From NCBI GenBank assembly GCA_030427245.1, contig JAUHXA010000004.1, positions 1-64,000 of the forward strand: a stretch of DNA of 64,000 nucleotides. The letters are read 5' to 3'. The stretch comes from Bacteroidia bacterium. Its GTDB lineage: Bacteria > Bacteroidota > Bacteroidia > Chitinophagales > UBA2359. Of this stretch, positions 16,906-26,008 are shown one piece after another (within the stretch, counting starts at the first letter, position 1; each line of letters starts with the position of its first letter). The position numbers and the translations under genes were made by a program. The notes under the pieces were generated by a model. That model did no database searches. It was not told the origin of the DNA and was given only the letters and a program-made list of their open reading frames with translations.

Positions 16906-17766
16906 ATGAAGATAATCGAATGTCCGAGAGACGCAATGCAGGGTCTCCACACTTTCATACCGACCGAGCGTAAGATAGAATACCTCAACGCACTGCTCAA
17001 GGTAGGTTTCGACACCCTTGATTTTGGGAGCTTTGTATCTCCAAAAGTAATTCCACAAATGAAGGATACCTGGAAGGTGGTGTCTAATTTGGATTTGAGT
17101 GAAACAGAGACCAAACTCTTAGCAATTGTTGCCAATGAACGAGGCGCAAGAGATGCCTGTGAATACGAACAAATTACCTATTTGGGCTTTCCTTTTTCCA
17201 TCTCCGAAAAATTTCAACTGCGAAATACGAATGCAACGCAAGAACAAGCTTTTGAAAAGGTCCAAAGTATGTTTGAACTTTCCCTTCAAAAAAACAAAAT
17301 CTTGGTCGTTTACTTGTCAATGGGTTTTGGTAATCCTTATGGCGAAATGTGGCATCCTTCTTTGGTAGAGCATTGGGCTGATCGCTTTTCTGCTATGGGC
17401 ATAGAAATCATATCCGTGGCAGATACAGTAGGTTTGGCTTCGTCGGAAGTGATTGGCAATGTGTTCAAAGAATTAACCTACAATTTTCCTGATGTAGAAT
17501 TTGGCGCGCATTTTCACACAGAATCTCACCTTTGGCGTGACAAAATGGAGGCTGCTTATCGCAATGGCTGTGGGCGTTTTGATAGTGCGATTAAGGGCTT
17601 AGGAGGCTGTCCGATGGCTCAAAATAAGCTGGTAGGTAATATGCCAACCGAAAATGTGGTAGAGTTCTTCGATGAAGAAAGAGCCGACTTTTTCATTGAT
17701 TTTGAAGCCTTTGAAGAAGCAAAACAGATGGCAGTGAAGATATTTATGGAAGAGTATGTATCTTAA
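16906..17766 (+). CDS. mvaB: Hydroxymethylglutaryl-CoA lyase
   Basis: 286 residues, close to the usual length of about 300. It cleaves HMG-CoA to acetyl-CoA and acetoacetate, the last step of leucine breakdown. The DRE-TIM barrel start reads ECPRDAMQGL (the Arg-Asp pair for metal and substrate), with FVSPKVIPQM nearby. Metal ligands lie in EFGAHFHTES, and the glycine/cysteine loop IKGLGGCPMAQ provides the catalytic cysteine, followed by NMPTENVV. It ends at a strong terminator. An acyl-CoA dehydrogenase elsewhere in the window could serve the same pathway but is not linked. Confidence 0.92.
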   Translation: MKIIECPRDAMQGLHTFIPTERKIEYLNALLKVGFDTLDFGSFVSPKVIPQMKDTWKVVSNLDLSETETKLLAIVANERGARDACEYEQITYLGFPFSISEKFQLRNTNATQEQAFEKVQSMFELSLQKNKILVVYLSMGFGNPYGEMWHPSLVEHWADRFSAMGIEIISVADTVGLASSEVIGNVFKELTYNFPDVEFGAHFHTESHLWRDKMEAAYRNGCGRFDSAIKGLGGCPMAQNKLVGNMPTENVVEFFDEERADFFIDFEAFEEAKQMAVKIFMEEYVS

Positions 17767-17781
17767 TAAAAATTCAATTCC

Positions 17782-17835
17782 AAAGTAAAAGCACAAATTC
17801 AAGAAGTCAATAAATTTGTGCTTTTACTTTTTATT
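17782..17835 (+). terminator. Strong intrinsic terminator after HMG-CoA lyase
   Basis: Perfect 18-bp stem with arms 17782-17799 (aaagtaaaagcacaaatt) and 17813-17830, a 13-nt loop, then TTATTT. It starts 15 bases after the stop codon. Confidence 0.88.
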
Positions 17836-18009
17836 TCACAACTTAATTGAAAGTCCCTCCTGCAAATCAATCCATTTTATTCAAAAAAGCCGTATTTTTC
17901 GGGCTGAATTTTTAAATCCCCATCCATTTCGTAACACTTTGAAGCCAATCTACTTAAAGTGCTACACCTCTTACTATTTACAGCTTTCAAGGCACAATCG
18001 TTTATACAG

Positions 18010-20226
18010 ATGAAAAAAATACTTACGCTTTTTTTGTTACTGACCTGTTTTCCAATTGTTTCCAGTTTTGCAGGTGGTTTTATGATGGTCAGCCCCGAAG
18101 ATTATTATTGGCGACCAACCGAGAGAATCAGTCCTTATTTACGTGCTTTCCCCGACGACTTCAATCCACATACCACCGAATTTTGGTCAGAAAAAGCAGA
18201 TATTACCATTGAAGATGGTGTAGCAACAACCGAATTGAGTCAGAGTTTTTACAATTCGTCTTTTGATACTGTTCAGGCTTATTTCTTATTGCCGATTCCC
18301 AAAAATCTACCCGTAGAGGATTTCAAATTGAAGATTGCCGATAGAACTTACAAGGCTGATTTATATACCGACGAACAGGCGCACAAAGTGATTGAAGAAA
18401 TGGTCAGACGTACCAAGAATCCAAGATACTGGGAGTTTGCCAATCAAAACCTCTACAAAGTTAGTATCTATACCTTCACTCCTCGAAGCTTGTATCACAT
18501 GCATATTACCTATACACAGAAATTACCACAGGATGATAACAAAACCTTTTTTGCCTACAATATGAGTTCCCAATCGTTTTACAAACCGCTTCGAGAATTT
18601 GACCTCAACATTCATATCAAAGCTCCTGAAGGTGAAAAAATCAAACAATTTTATTCAACTTCTCACAAGCCCGACGAAATCGAATTTAAACGAAATGGAG
18701 ACAGCGAAGGGAACATCAACATCAGCAGTCGAAAACAACCTAATCAAACCAAAAACTTGGCTTTTTACTACAGTACGGCAAAAGGTACGGTGGACTATAC
18801 GCTTTATCCTTACAAAGAATCTGGAGAGGATGGTTATTTTATGTTGAGCTTTGATGCGGGTTATGTAAGCGATGATGCAATCACCAACAAAGACGTACTT
18901 TTTGTATTGGACGCTTCTGCAGAAATGGGAACAGCCAATTTGGAGGCTTCAAAAAAAGCACTGACAACCGCCTTGAAGCAATTACACGCAAAGGATCGGT
19001 TCAACATTATTCGGTATGCAGACGATGTGGAAAAAGCTTTTGACAGCAATCAAGCTGTAAATAGCACCAATATTGGCAAAGCCACTACCTTTATCAATGC
19101 TTCAAAATCGGGTGGAAAATCCAATATGGAAGCAGCATTGAAGGCTTCAATTCCTGCAAATGCAGAGAAAGTTCATCCTTATTTTGTGGTGTTTATCAAT
19201 GGAAGTGAGGCTTCGGTGGGAGCAACTTCAGACAAGGATTTACTCGAATTGGTAAAAGACATCAGCCTCCGCAATTTACACTTTTACACCATCGGGATGG
19301 GAAAACAAATACACGTTCATTTACTGGACCAAATAGCCACACATACTTTGGGTGAAAGTCACTACATCTTGTCTTCTCAAAATGTGGAAGAACGTATTGG
19401 TGAAATTTATAGTGCGATAAACGACCCTATTGTGGTGAATCTGCATCTTTATGATATCGAAAATTTTGATGTCATAGACAGCTATCCTTCCAATGTCCGC
19501 AATCTGTTCAAAAACCGTCCGCTGTATGTGATTGGTCGCTACAAAAATTCGGGTAAAACCAAAGTTTCGATTACAGGCTCTGGAAATGGAGACTTACAAC
19601 GTTTTGACATGGAGTTTGACTTTCCCGAAGAAAACACTGCTTATCCCTACATCAAACGCTTGTGGGCAGCTCGCTCAGTGGCTGCACAATTGGACAAAAT
19701 TAGGCTGGAAGGCGATGAAGATTGGATGGAGCAGATTGCAGAAATCGCCCATGAAAATGGCATCGTTTCGCCTTACAGTAATTATGTGATTTTAGAAGAA
19801 GGATATTATGATGCCGACTTTGAACCTGCGGTGTCCTTTTTTGCAGATGAAGCTGCCTGCGAAGCAGATTTTGAAGCTATGAAACAGCCAAAAGGAGTAG
19901 AAAGTATGAAGGCAAGTTCCTTGATTCAGAAATTACATGATGTTCACAGTTTGCTGGCCCTCAACGAAACAGCCGCAAACAGTACAGAGGTAAAATACAT
20001 TGACAACCGACCGTTTTATAAAACCACAAAAGGTCTTTGGATGGATGCCCGTGTGCAGGAAGAGGATTTGAAGCCCAAAAAAGTTCCCTTCAATTCTGCT
20101 GATTATTACACGATGTTATCCGCCAATTCTGAACTAACCGATATTGTTTGGAAAGGTGAAGAAATCATTTTGTACGGCAAAGGAAAGGCATATTGGCTGG
20201 TTGAAGCAGAGAAAGAAGAGGAGTGA
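18010..20226 (+). CDS. VIT domain / von Willebrand factor A domain protein
   Basis: 738 residues from ATG at 18010 (MKKILTLFLLLTCFPIVSSFAGG, signal peptide); a start 51 bp upstream would spoil the signal. Residues about 45-190 form a VIT (vault inter-alpha-trypsin) domain, with DGVATTELSQSFYN, YFLLPIPKNLPVEDFKLKIAD, AHKVIEEMVRRTKNP and LYKVSIYTFTPRSLYHMHITY. Residues about 280-470 are a VWA domain. Its metal-binding MIDAS is weak: the expected DxSxS is DASAEMG, so metal binding may be reduced. The protein is exported, probably periplasmic or outer-membrane attached, and acts in protein-protein contacts. No operon partner is evident. Confidence 0.85.
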   Translation: MKKILTLFLLLTCFPIVSSFAGGFMMVSPEDYYWRPTERISPYLRAFPDDFNPHTTEFWSEKADITIEDGVATTELSQSFYNSSFDTVQAYFLLPIPKNLPVEDFKLKIADRTYKADLYTDEQAHKVIEEMVRRTKNPRYWEFANQNLYKVSIYTFTPRSLYHMHITYTQKLPQDDNKTFFAYNMSSQSFYKPLREFDLNIHIKAPEGEKIKQFYSTSHKPDEIEFKRNGDSEGNINISSRKQPNQTKNLAFYYSTAKGTVDYTLYPYKESGEDGYFMLSFDAGYVSDDAITNKDVLFVLDASAEMGTANLEASKKALTTALKQLHAKDRFNIIRYADDVEKAFDSNQAVNSTNIGKATTFINASKSGGKSNMEAALKASIPANAEKVHPYFVVFINGSEASVGATSDKDLLELVKDISLRNLHFYTIGMGKQIHVHLLDQIATHTLGESHYILSSQNVEERIGEIYSAINDPIVVNLHLYDIENFDVIDSYPSNVRNLFKNRPLYVIGRYKNSGKTKVSITGSGNGDLQRFDMEFDFPEENTAYPYIKRLWAARSVAAQLDKIRLEGDEDWMEQIAEIAHENGIVSPYSNYVILEEGYYDADFEPAVSFFADEAACEADFEAMKQPKGVESMKASSLIQKLHDVHSLLALNETAANSTEVKYIDNRPFYKTTKGLWMDARVQEEDLKPKKVPFNSADYYTMLSANSELTDIVWKGEEIILYGKGKAYWLVEAEKEEE

Positions 20227-20266
20227 TTGTTTCGCTTCACTGATTGTTAAATGGTTGAATTGTTGT

Positions 20267-21607
20267 TCACTGGGAGTTGTTGACTTGTCTAATCTCCAAA
20301 CTTCTCAAACGCCCTTCTTCGAGTATCATAAACACTGCACCAATGTAAAACGGCAAACAGGGAATTTTGTAGCGCACCAAGGCTCCAAAATTGTAGGTCG
20401 CAAAACCGACTGCAAACGCAAAAAACAAGGCATATAATAGGCAAAAACTGATGAAAGGTGTGGTGAAAGCAATCCGCAAACTGCGAAAAAGCCCTACCTT
20501 GTAGAGAACATAAAGTGTAATCACAATAAAAGCAGTCCCCTCTAATGCTGCAATAAGCATCACAGGATTGTTGACTTCGGTGAGATAGGGACGAAACAAG
20601 GTGACATTCACTGCCGCAGGAAATTTGGATAGAATCCCTGGAATCGAAAACTCAATTTCTCCCAAGGTATAACCTGTCTGTCCTGCATCACTCAAATAAC
20701 CGTGCCATGACTGAAAATCCATCGCCATTCCTACAAATTTTCCCAACATATAATAGCCTATGTCATACACTCTATCCGAAAAAAAGTACACTCCAAAAGC
20801 CAGTGTAAAAAAGAGGGCAAGATTAAAAACGATTTTCAAATTGTTTTGACGAGCAACTTCTCGATAATGAAAATAAAGCCAATAAACCACAGGTATGAAA
20901 AATGCCCAAAGAATATATCCTTTGATTGCGTCAATCAACAAACTGCAAATCCAAATCAGAAAAAGGGACAACACAATCTTATCTCGTTTCACAAACAGAT
21001 GGTAAACGCCATAAGTAAAGCCACCTACACAACCCATTGTCACTGTATCTTTTAGTAAGCCTGATCCCCAAAAGAAAACCGAAGGAACAAAAAACACTGC
21101 AATCGCCATGGTATCTTTTGCTTTTGGATACACATCCACAAAAACGGTATAAAGTAGCCATAAACCAGCAAAAGACAATGTAGCAAACAACAAGTTCAAA
21201 ACCCAAAAACTATTGCCACACAAGAAGCCCAAAACAGTAGCGATTCGTACTACCATATAGGTATTTTCACCACTGTAATAAGATATTTTGTCGGCCATCT
21301 CCGAAAGTCGTAGGTCGTAAGTATTGGCCTCCATAGCCCACAACTTCAAGCCCAATTTGGGAGAAGCTTCAATTGCTTCCGAAAGTGCGACCGTCGACTC
21401 ATGATATACAAAAGCATCGCCCATTCCACCATAATAAAACGCATAAATAGCACAAAAGAACAGTGCTCCCAAAATTTTGAAGCCCAAACCCCAAAGGATA
21501 TACTTTCGCCCAACATGATGTTTGTAAACGGTTTCTCGAAGGATGAAAGCCGTTACCAAAATCACCACGATAAAAACAGGCAGCAATAATATATCAAGAA
21601 GGCTCAT
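20267..21607 (-). CDS. Polytopic membrane protein, possibly glycan-related
   Basis: 446 residues with about ten to twelve hydrophobic helices and a periplasmic-looking segment after helix 2 (FYYGGMGDAFVYHESTVALSEAIE). The charged motif SGLLKDTVTMG and the late segment FRPYLTEVNNPVMLIAALE recall uncharacterised Bacteroidota proteins found with polysaccharide genes. No catalytic signature is clear, so I do not assign a reaction. The next minus-strand gene upstream is a GT-C-like protein, which fits a role in surface glycan or lipid-linked sugar metabolism. Confidence 0.6.
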   Translation of the reverse strand: MSLLDILLLPVFIVVILVTAFILRETVYKHHVGRKYILWGLGFKILGALFFCAIYAFYYGGMGDAFVYHESTVALSEAIEASPKLGLKLWAMEANTYDLRLSEMADKISYYSGENTYMVVRIATVLGFLCGNSFWVLNLLFATLSFAGLWLLYTVFVDVYPKAKDTMAIAVFFVPSVFFWGSGLLKDTVTMGCVGGFTYGVYHLFVKRDKIVLSLFLIWICSLLIDAIKGYILWAFFIPVVYWLYFHYREVARQNNLKIVFNLALFFTLAFGVYFFSDRVYDIGYYMLGKFVGMAMDFQSWHGYLSDAGQTGYTLGEIEFSIPGILSKFPAAVNVTLFRPYLTEVNNPVMLIAALEGTAFIVITLYVLYKVGLFRSLRIAFTTPFISFCLLYALFFAFAVGFATYNFGALVRYKIPCLPFYIGAVFMILEEGRLRSLEIRQVNNSQ

Positions 21608-21689
21608 TTATATTTTTAAGATTTATTGACTGGATTCCGAATTCAAATCCTCACTAATCACACTACACTCTTTTTCAATGAATAAAAAA

Positions 21690-21880
21690 AGGTTATTATT
21701 TAGTAAGCCTTGAGGTGACATCTTTTCAAAAATCAAAAATATTTGATTATCAGCAATATCTCAGGAAAAGGTGTCATCTCAAGGCAACCGCATCAAGATT
21801 ACACCTTTTTCTAAGTACTTGGTTTACAACACGTTTTTTCAAGATAGAAAAAGATGTCACCTTAATGCTGAATAGTAAGG
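21690..21880. repeat. Nested palindromic repeat array
   Basis: The block is built of inverted units. gccttgaggtgacatctttt (about 21707-21727) faces aaaaggtgtcatctcaaggc (about 21766-21785), and the outer ends carry further inverted matches (aggtgacatcttttc against aaaagatgtcacct near 21848). Bases 21747-21816 are an inverted copy of 60711-60780, with 60 of 70 bases matching by eye. It lies between two minus-strand genes; no frame is open through it. Confidence 0.7.
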
Positions 21881-23437
21881 TTAATCGGTCTTACGCAACA
21901 GCCAAATACGATCATTCCCAAAGTATCGAACAATAGAATAATTTTCCAAAAAATATTCTCCTGCAAATTTTCGATGCACATAATAATAGTCGTATTTATT
22001 GGTAATCAGCCTTTTACCACTATGCACTTCAATGTTTGGTTGAGACTGTGTATGTGAATAAAATTCAGCACTGGGTGACATCAACCAATGTACACCCAAA
22101 GATAAAGTTTTCTGTTCAGCTCTTGCTTCTCCTTCCACAAAATCCAACATTGCAGCAGTGTCTGCATCCAAAATCCATTCGTAGCTTTGACGGATATTGA
22201 GGGTTTGAAGGAGGTGAAAGGTGAGTATTGCAGCAAAGAAAAACACTGTTATTCTAACGAATAAGAACCTCTGAAAGTACAATGAAAAGGTAATCAGTAC
22301 CCACACAGCCAAAGGCAATAGATACAATGCGGTCCTACCAACGGCATATTTTCCTTCAAAAAAAAATACATAGAATTCCTGTAAAACGATTATTCCTACC
22401 AGCAAAGCACTGAATATCTGCAATCCCATTAAATTTTGGAGGCGAGAGGCCGAAAGTGAGAAATAAGATTTTTCGTTTTTTTCATCCAAAACCCATATTG
22501 ATTTTGACCTATAGTGCAAAAAATATCCAACAATCGCCCACAAAAAAGCAGCAAAAAGTAGAGGCAACACTATTGCAGCAATAATCTGCAAATCCCAGCC
22601 TTCAAAATATTGCTGACCATACAAATTCCAACGAATCAAACTCCCGACCGTATCTGCCATAAATCCAGTATGTCCACCCATATAAAAAGCTTGTCCCTCT
22701 ATTAAGTTCTTCAAAGGAACGATGGTCACCAAAGCCAAAATCAGGCTTACTCCACTCACTGGCCATACAACCTTCTCAGGCTTTACCGAAAAATCCATAA
22801 CCTTCAAACGATACTTTAAAAAGACAGAATGAATCAAAAGCAACATGGCAAGTGCTAAATAATAAAACCCAAAAGTAAAGTTGCTATATATAGCCAAAGC
22901 TGCAAAAACTATAGATAGTAGACTTCGTTTGAGGTTTTGGCAACCATTGAAGTAATCAAAAGCATACAAAACACTTCCCATCATAAAAGCAATTCCCAAA
23001 CCATAGCCCCGACTCAAAGAGAAAAATTCCAACAAATAAGGGTGAAAGTTGAGCAAGGCGATGCCTATAACTATCCAAAACGGTTTTTTAGTCAGCTTTT
23101 GAAGCAATTGCAGTGAAAAATAGAAATACAAAATATATGATAGCAAAACTGGCAAACGAATGAAAAAAACGTGATTTCCAAACAATTCTGTAGTGCCTTT
23201 CACCAAAAGTGTGTGCAAAATATGGTTGGTTGCGGAAGCGGGAACACACAAAAGCGTATTTTGTAGCGGCATCACCACATACTCCAAAAAAGTACCTGCT
23301 TCATCGTGCGTAATCGGAATGTAATAACAGCGAAGAGCGAGATAAATAAAAAGCACCAAACCTATTGACCAATAAAGTATTGAAGCAAGGTAGGTTGGAG
23401 GCGAGAATCGAAATAGGGTGTCTTTTTCGATGTTCAT
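21881..23437 (-). CDS. GT-C type (ArnT/PMT-like) membrane glycosyltransferase candidate
   Basis: 518 residues with about eleven membrane helices. After helix 1 comes YYIPITHDEAGTFLEYV, whose Asp-Glu pair in the first periplasmic loop is the hallmark of GT-C enzymes such as GT39/GT83, where it positions the metal or the lipid-phosphate sugar donor. The next helices (FIRLPVLLSYILYFYFSLQLL ... SRGYGLGIAFMMGS) fit the same fold. The C-terminal 150 residues form a soluble domain (SPSAEFYSHTQSQPNIEVHSG). Donor and acceptor cannot be told. It ends in the palindromic array and precedes another polytopic membrane protein on the same strand. Confidence 0.65.
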   Translation of the reverse strand: MNIEKDTLFRFSPPTYLASILYWSIGLVLFIYLALRCYYIPITHDEAGTFLEYVVMPLQNTLLCVPASATNHILHTLLVKGTTELFGNHVFFIRLPVLLSYILYFYFSLQLLQKLTKKPFWIVIGIALLNFHPYLLEFFSLSRGYGLGIAFMMGSVLYAFDYFNGCQNLKRSLLSIVFAALAIYSNFTFGFYYLALAMLLLIHSVFLKYRLKVMDFSVKPEKVVWPVSGVSLILALVTIVPLKNLIEGQAFYMGGHTGFMADTVGSLIRWNLYGQQYFEGWDLQIIAAIVLPLLFAAFLWAIVGYFLHYRSKSIWVLDEKNEKSYFSLSASRLQNLMGLQIFSALLVGIIVLQEFYVFFFEGKYAVGRTALYLLPLAVWVLITFSLYFQRFLFVRITVFFFAAILTFHLLQTLNIRQSYEWILDADTAAMLDFVEGEARAEQKTLSLGVHWLMSPSAEFYSHTQSQPNIEVHSGKRLITNKYDYYYVHRKFAGEYFLENYSIVRYFGNDRIWLLRKTD

Positions 23438-23465
23438 TTGAAATAAGAAAAAAGCAAGTTAAAAA

Positions 23466-24509
23466 TCACAAATCCACATCCAATTTTCGCAATAGATTCC
23501 CTACCAGAGACTTGTCACTCAAACCCACTTCATAGCGAATCCCATAAAAGAAAGCATTTTTTAGGTCAAAACTTTCCACTTTTTGCCGCCCATCCCAAAA
23601 AGTGATGTTGTTGTTGAGCAGCGTCCCTATTTCCATCTTCAAGCGAGCTTTGTTGGATAGTTTGTATTGAACCGTTGAAGTTGCTTGAAGATAGGTTGCC
23701 GACAAATGTAGCCTATCCCGCACATTTTCATCAAAAAAAAAATGCTGATTTTCAAAACCTGTTTCAAATCCACTCATGGTTGCGGCAAGCGTCACCCGAA
23801 TTTTTTTGTCTTTTTTGTAAACTAATTTGGCTTGATATGGCAGAATCAACTGCAAGTGGAAAACGGGCGGAAGGCTGATACTCGTTCCTGCAAAGGGAAC
23901 GGGCAGTACTTTGTTGTTGCGGTAGTGAATCGCAATCCCGTAATAACTCATGGAAGCCAGTTTGTTGAGTTTTGCTCGACCGATGAAGCCTGTAAAGCGG
24001 GTTTTTAGTTGGTTAAAAGTTGCTGCTTCTTCGGAAAAGGAAAGGTGGGCATTGTAGAAAATGATGCCCAATTCTGGACGAATATGTACACCTTCAATGC
24101 CTGTTGTGAAGTAATAAGCGGTGTGATTGTCTTGGTCAAAACTCAGTGAAGTGTTGCGAACACCTCCACCCACATTCCACAAGATTTGATAAGCGGTCAC
24201 ATCTACAGGAATGGTCTCAAAAACTCCCTTCAGGCCTTTGGTTGCCACCTTGAAAATATTCTTCAACTTCCCCAAATTCAAGTCAAATCCTACCCGACCT
24301 TTGATGGGAATACTTGCTTGCAAGCCAAGTGCATTGCTTCCAAAACTCAAACTGTCCAAGCCCTTCAATGAGCTTTCGGCTTGCCATTCACCAAGCCCAG
24401 TTAAGTGGGGACGAAAAAAGTGGTGAATTTCTCTGATGCCTAAGCTTTGGGCTTGAAGCATTGAAGGGATGGATAAAAATAAAAACGAAAGGAGAAGGAG
24501 TTTTTTCAT
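23466..24509 (-). CDS. Predicted outer-membrane beta-barrel protein
   Basis: 347 residues with signal peptide MKKLLLLSFLFLSIPSMLQAQ. The protein is strand-rich with recurring YGIxxRY patterns (SMSYYGIAIHYRNNKV, FFYGIRYEVGL) and ends in a short strand, as in porin-like barrels of Bacteroidota. No specific family is recognised. The gene is 28 bp upstream of the GT-C gene and probably co-transcribed with it. It diverges from the caspase operon. Confidence 0.6.
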   Translation of the reverse strand: MKKLLLLSFLFLSIPSMLQAQSLGIREIHHFFRPHLTGLGEWQAESSLKGLDSLSFGSNALGLQASIPIKGRVGFDLNLGKLKNIFKVATKGLKGVFETIPVDVTAYQILWNVGGGVRNTSLSFDQDNHTAYYFTTGIEGVHIRPELGIIFYNAHLSFSEEAATFNQLKTRFTGFIGRAKLNKLASMSYYGIAIHYRNNKVLPVPFAGTSISLPPVFHLQLILPYQAKLVYKKDKKIRVTLAATMSGFETGFENQHFFFDENVRDRLHLSATYLQATSTVQYKLSNKARLKMEIGTLLNNNITFWDGRQKVESFDLKNAFFYGIRYEVGLSDKSLVGNLLRKLDVDL

Positions 24510-24528
24510 GGTTCTAAAATAGCAATAA

Positions 24529-24560
24529 TTCGCAAATCTCTGACTTATTTTTTATATTTG
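24529..24560 (+). promoter_or_regulatory. Candidate promoter of the caspase operon
   Basis: TATATTTG at 24553-24560 matches the TAnnTTTG box. The -33 partner is weak (TTCG at 24529-24532, 20 bases away). It lies 54 bases before the ATG of the first gene, in the divergent intergenic region. Confidence 0.45.
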
Positions 24561-24614
24561 AAGTATCGAGATGATAGACAACTCATTGAAATATTGAGTA
24601 TAAAAACCGAAATC

Positions 24615-25991
24615 ATGAAAAACACCTACCTATTTTTCTTTTGTATCTGCTTTTTGGCTCAATCTTCCTTTGCCCAATCTTTTGAAGGCTACCAAAAAAA
24701 AGCCTTGCTTATTGGCAATTACGTTTATAAAGATTACCCTCATTTACCCAACACAAAAACAGACATCAACCTTCTCGGAAACAAATTGTACTCTTTTGGC
24801 TTTGAAGTAACTATGGTGGAAGATTCCCATAAGATTACCCAACAAGTACAGCAATTTTATGCAGAAGAATCTGATAGTGTTTTGTACTTTTTGTATTATG
24901 CGGGTTATGTAGGTGCGGTTGAGAACCAACCTGTTTTGGTTTCGGTAGGTGATTCCTCCAAAAAATCAGAATTTTTGGGTTTATCCGAAATCATCCAATT
25001 TCCGAAGGCAAAAAACAGCATGAATTTTTTGGTGTTGGATTGGGCGAGTTTGAACATCCAAAAAGAGATTATTGATGCACATATTGGAGTGAATTGGGAA
25101 AAATGGAGAGGAAAGCCCAAAGACAATTTCGAGATTCAAGATTATGTAAGCCGCACTTTTCCCAACTTTACGGAAAAAAACGTCTTGGTGATGCACCAAA
25201 AAAGTTTTCACCGAAATTACAGCTATGTAGAAAAATTGGTGGAAAGCCTTCAAAATGAATATGAAGCACTGCAAAAAGTTTTCAACAAATTGGAGTTTGA
25301 CATTCCCCGAACCCATTCTATTTTAGGAGGTTGGGGAACGAATGATGTCTTGACCCGTTCTTTCTTTTCAGGTATTCCTCCTTCTATGCCCGCTTTTCCG
25401 TTTCCTCCACCCGATGCCTCTGCCCATTATTCACTACCCAATGGATATTTTAGAGATTCCATCAGCCTTTACGATGTCAATACACAATTATTGGCTGCTT
25501 TAGAAGCCTGCTATTATTATGAAAATAGCTACCACCAAATCCCCAAAGGTTTTGCAATGGTGACGAGAATCGAAAAAATCAAGGAAGATGGAACGCCCTA
25601 TCCCGATACTGAACGTTGGGAGGCACATCAACCTATTCCGTCTGATACACCATTTAGTTTTTTTGCTTACTTCCGATCCTTGTTTCAAGCCAAGATAGGC
25701 ACTTATCGAATCATCGTATTTTTGGTTACCTCTGAGGGAATCCATGAAACGAAAGATAAAATGAGCATGGTCGCCGCCAAAAACTATTTATCAGGTGGCT
25801 GGAAAACTCTGCCCAATGAGTTTAAGGAAATGGAGTTCACCGATGACTATCATTGTGCTGCCCTTATCTATGAATTTGTGAAGCACGAACATGAAGAAGC
25901 AATCTTGGTGACAGAATCAAAACATCTTGGCAAAACACATTTAGAGAAAAGTAATTTTTTAAAAAACTTAGCCTATCTATCTGATAAATAG
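24615..25991 (+). CDS. Pseudo-caspase (peptidase C14-like fold, catalytic residues lost) with shared C-terminal domain
   Basis: 458 residues from ATG 24615 (signal peptide MKNTYLFFFCICFLAQ, SSFAQ). Residues about 25-165 follow the caspase-like pattern of the next gene: KALLIGN start, NTKTDINLLGNKL helix, VLYFLYYAGYVG strand and FLVLDWAS strand. The histidine of the usual YxGHG is Tyr here, and the cysteine of LDACR is Ala (LDWAS), so it should not cleave peptides. From about residue 254 (SMPAFPFPPPDASA) to the end it carries the same roughly 200-residue domain as the next gene, including GTYRIIVFLVTSEGIHE, LIYEFVKHEHEEA and GKTHLEKSNFLKNL. This tail domain recurs in Bacteroidota caspases, but I know no function for it. 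The stop is 17 bp before the active paralogue. It probably acts as a regulator or scaffold of that paralogue. Confidence 0.75.
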   Translation: MKNTYLFFFCICFLAQSSFAQSFEGYQKKALLIGNYVYKDYPHLPNTKTDINLLGNKLYSFGFEVTMVEDSHKITQQVQQFYAEESDSVLYFLYYAGYVGAVENQPVLVSVGDSSKKSEFLGLSEIIQFPKAKNSMNFLVLDWASLNIQKEIIDAHIGVNWEKWRGKPKDNFEIQDYVSRTFPNFTEKNVLVMHQKSFHRNYSYVEKLVESLQNEYEALQKVFNKLEFDIPRTHSILGGWGTNDVLTRSFFSGIPPSMPAFPFPPPDASAHYSLPNGYFRDSISLYDVNTQLLAALEACYYYENSYHQIPKGFAMVTRIEKIKEDGTPYPDTERWEAHQPIPSDTPFSFFAYFRSLFQAKIGTYRIIVFLVTSEGIHETKDKMSMVAAKNYLSGGWKTLPNEFKEMEFTDDYHCAALIYEFVKHEHEEAILVTESKHLGKTHLEKSNFLKNLAYLSDK

Positions 25992-25996
25992 CCCAA
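25687..25996 (+). repeat. 310-bp direct repeat, copy 1
   Basis: Identical base for base, by my reading, to 27120-27429. It covers the last 101 codons, the stop and a few bases beyond, of the pseudo-caspase and caspase genes. Upstream of it the two genes remain similar to about 25379/26815 but with many changes, so the identical block suggests recent gene conversion. Confidence 0.88.
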
Positions 25997-26008
25997 AACC
26001 TTCACAAA

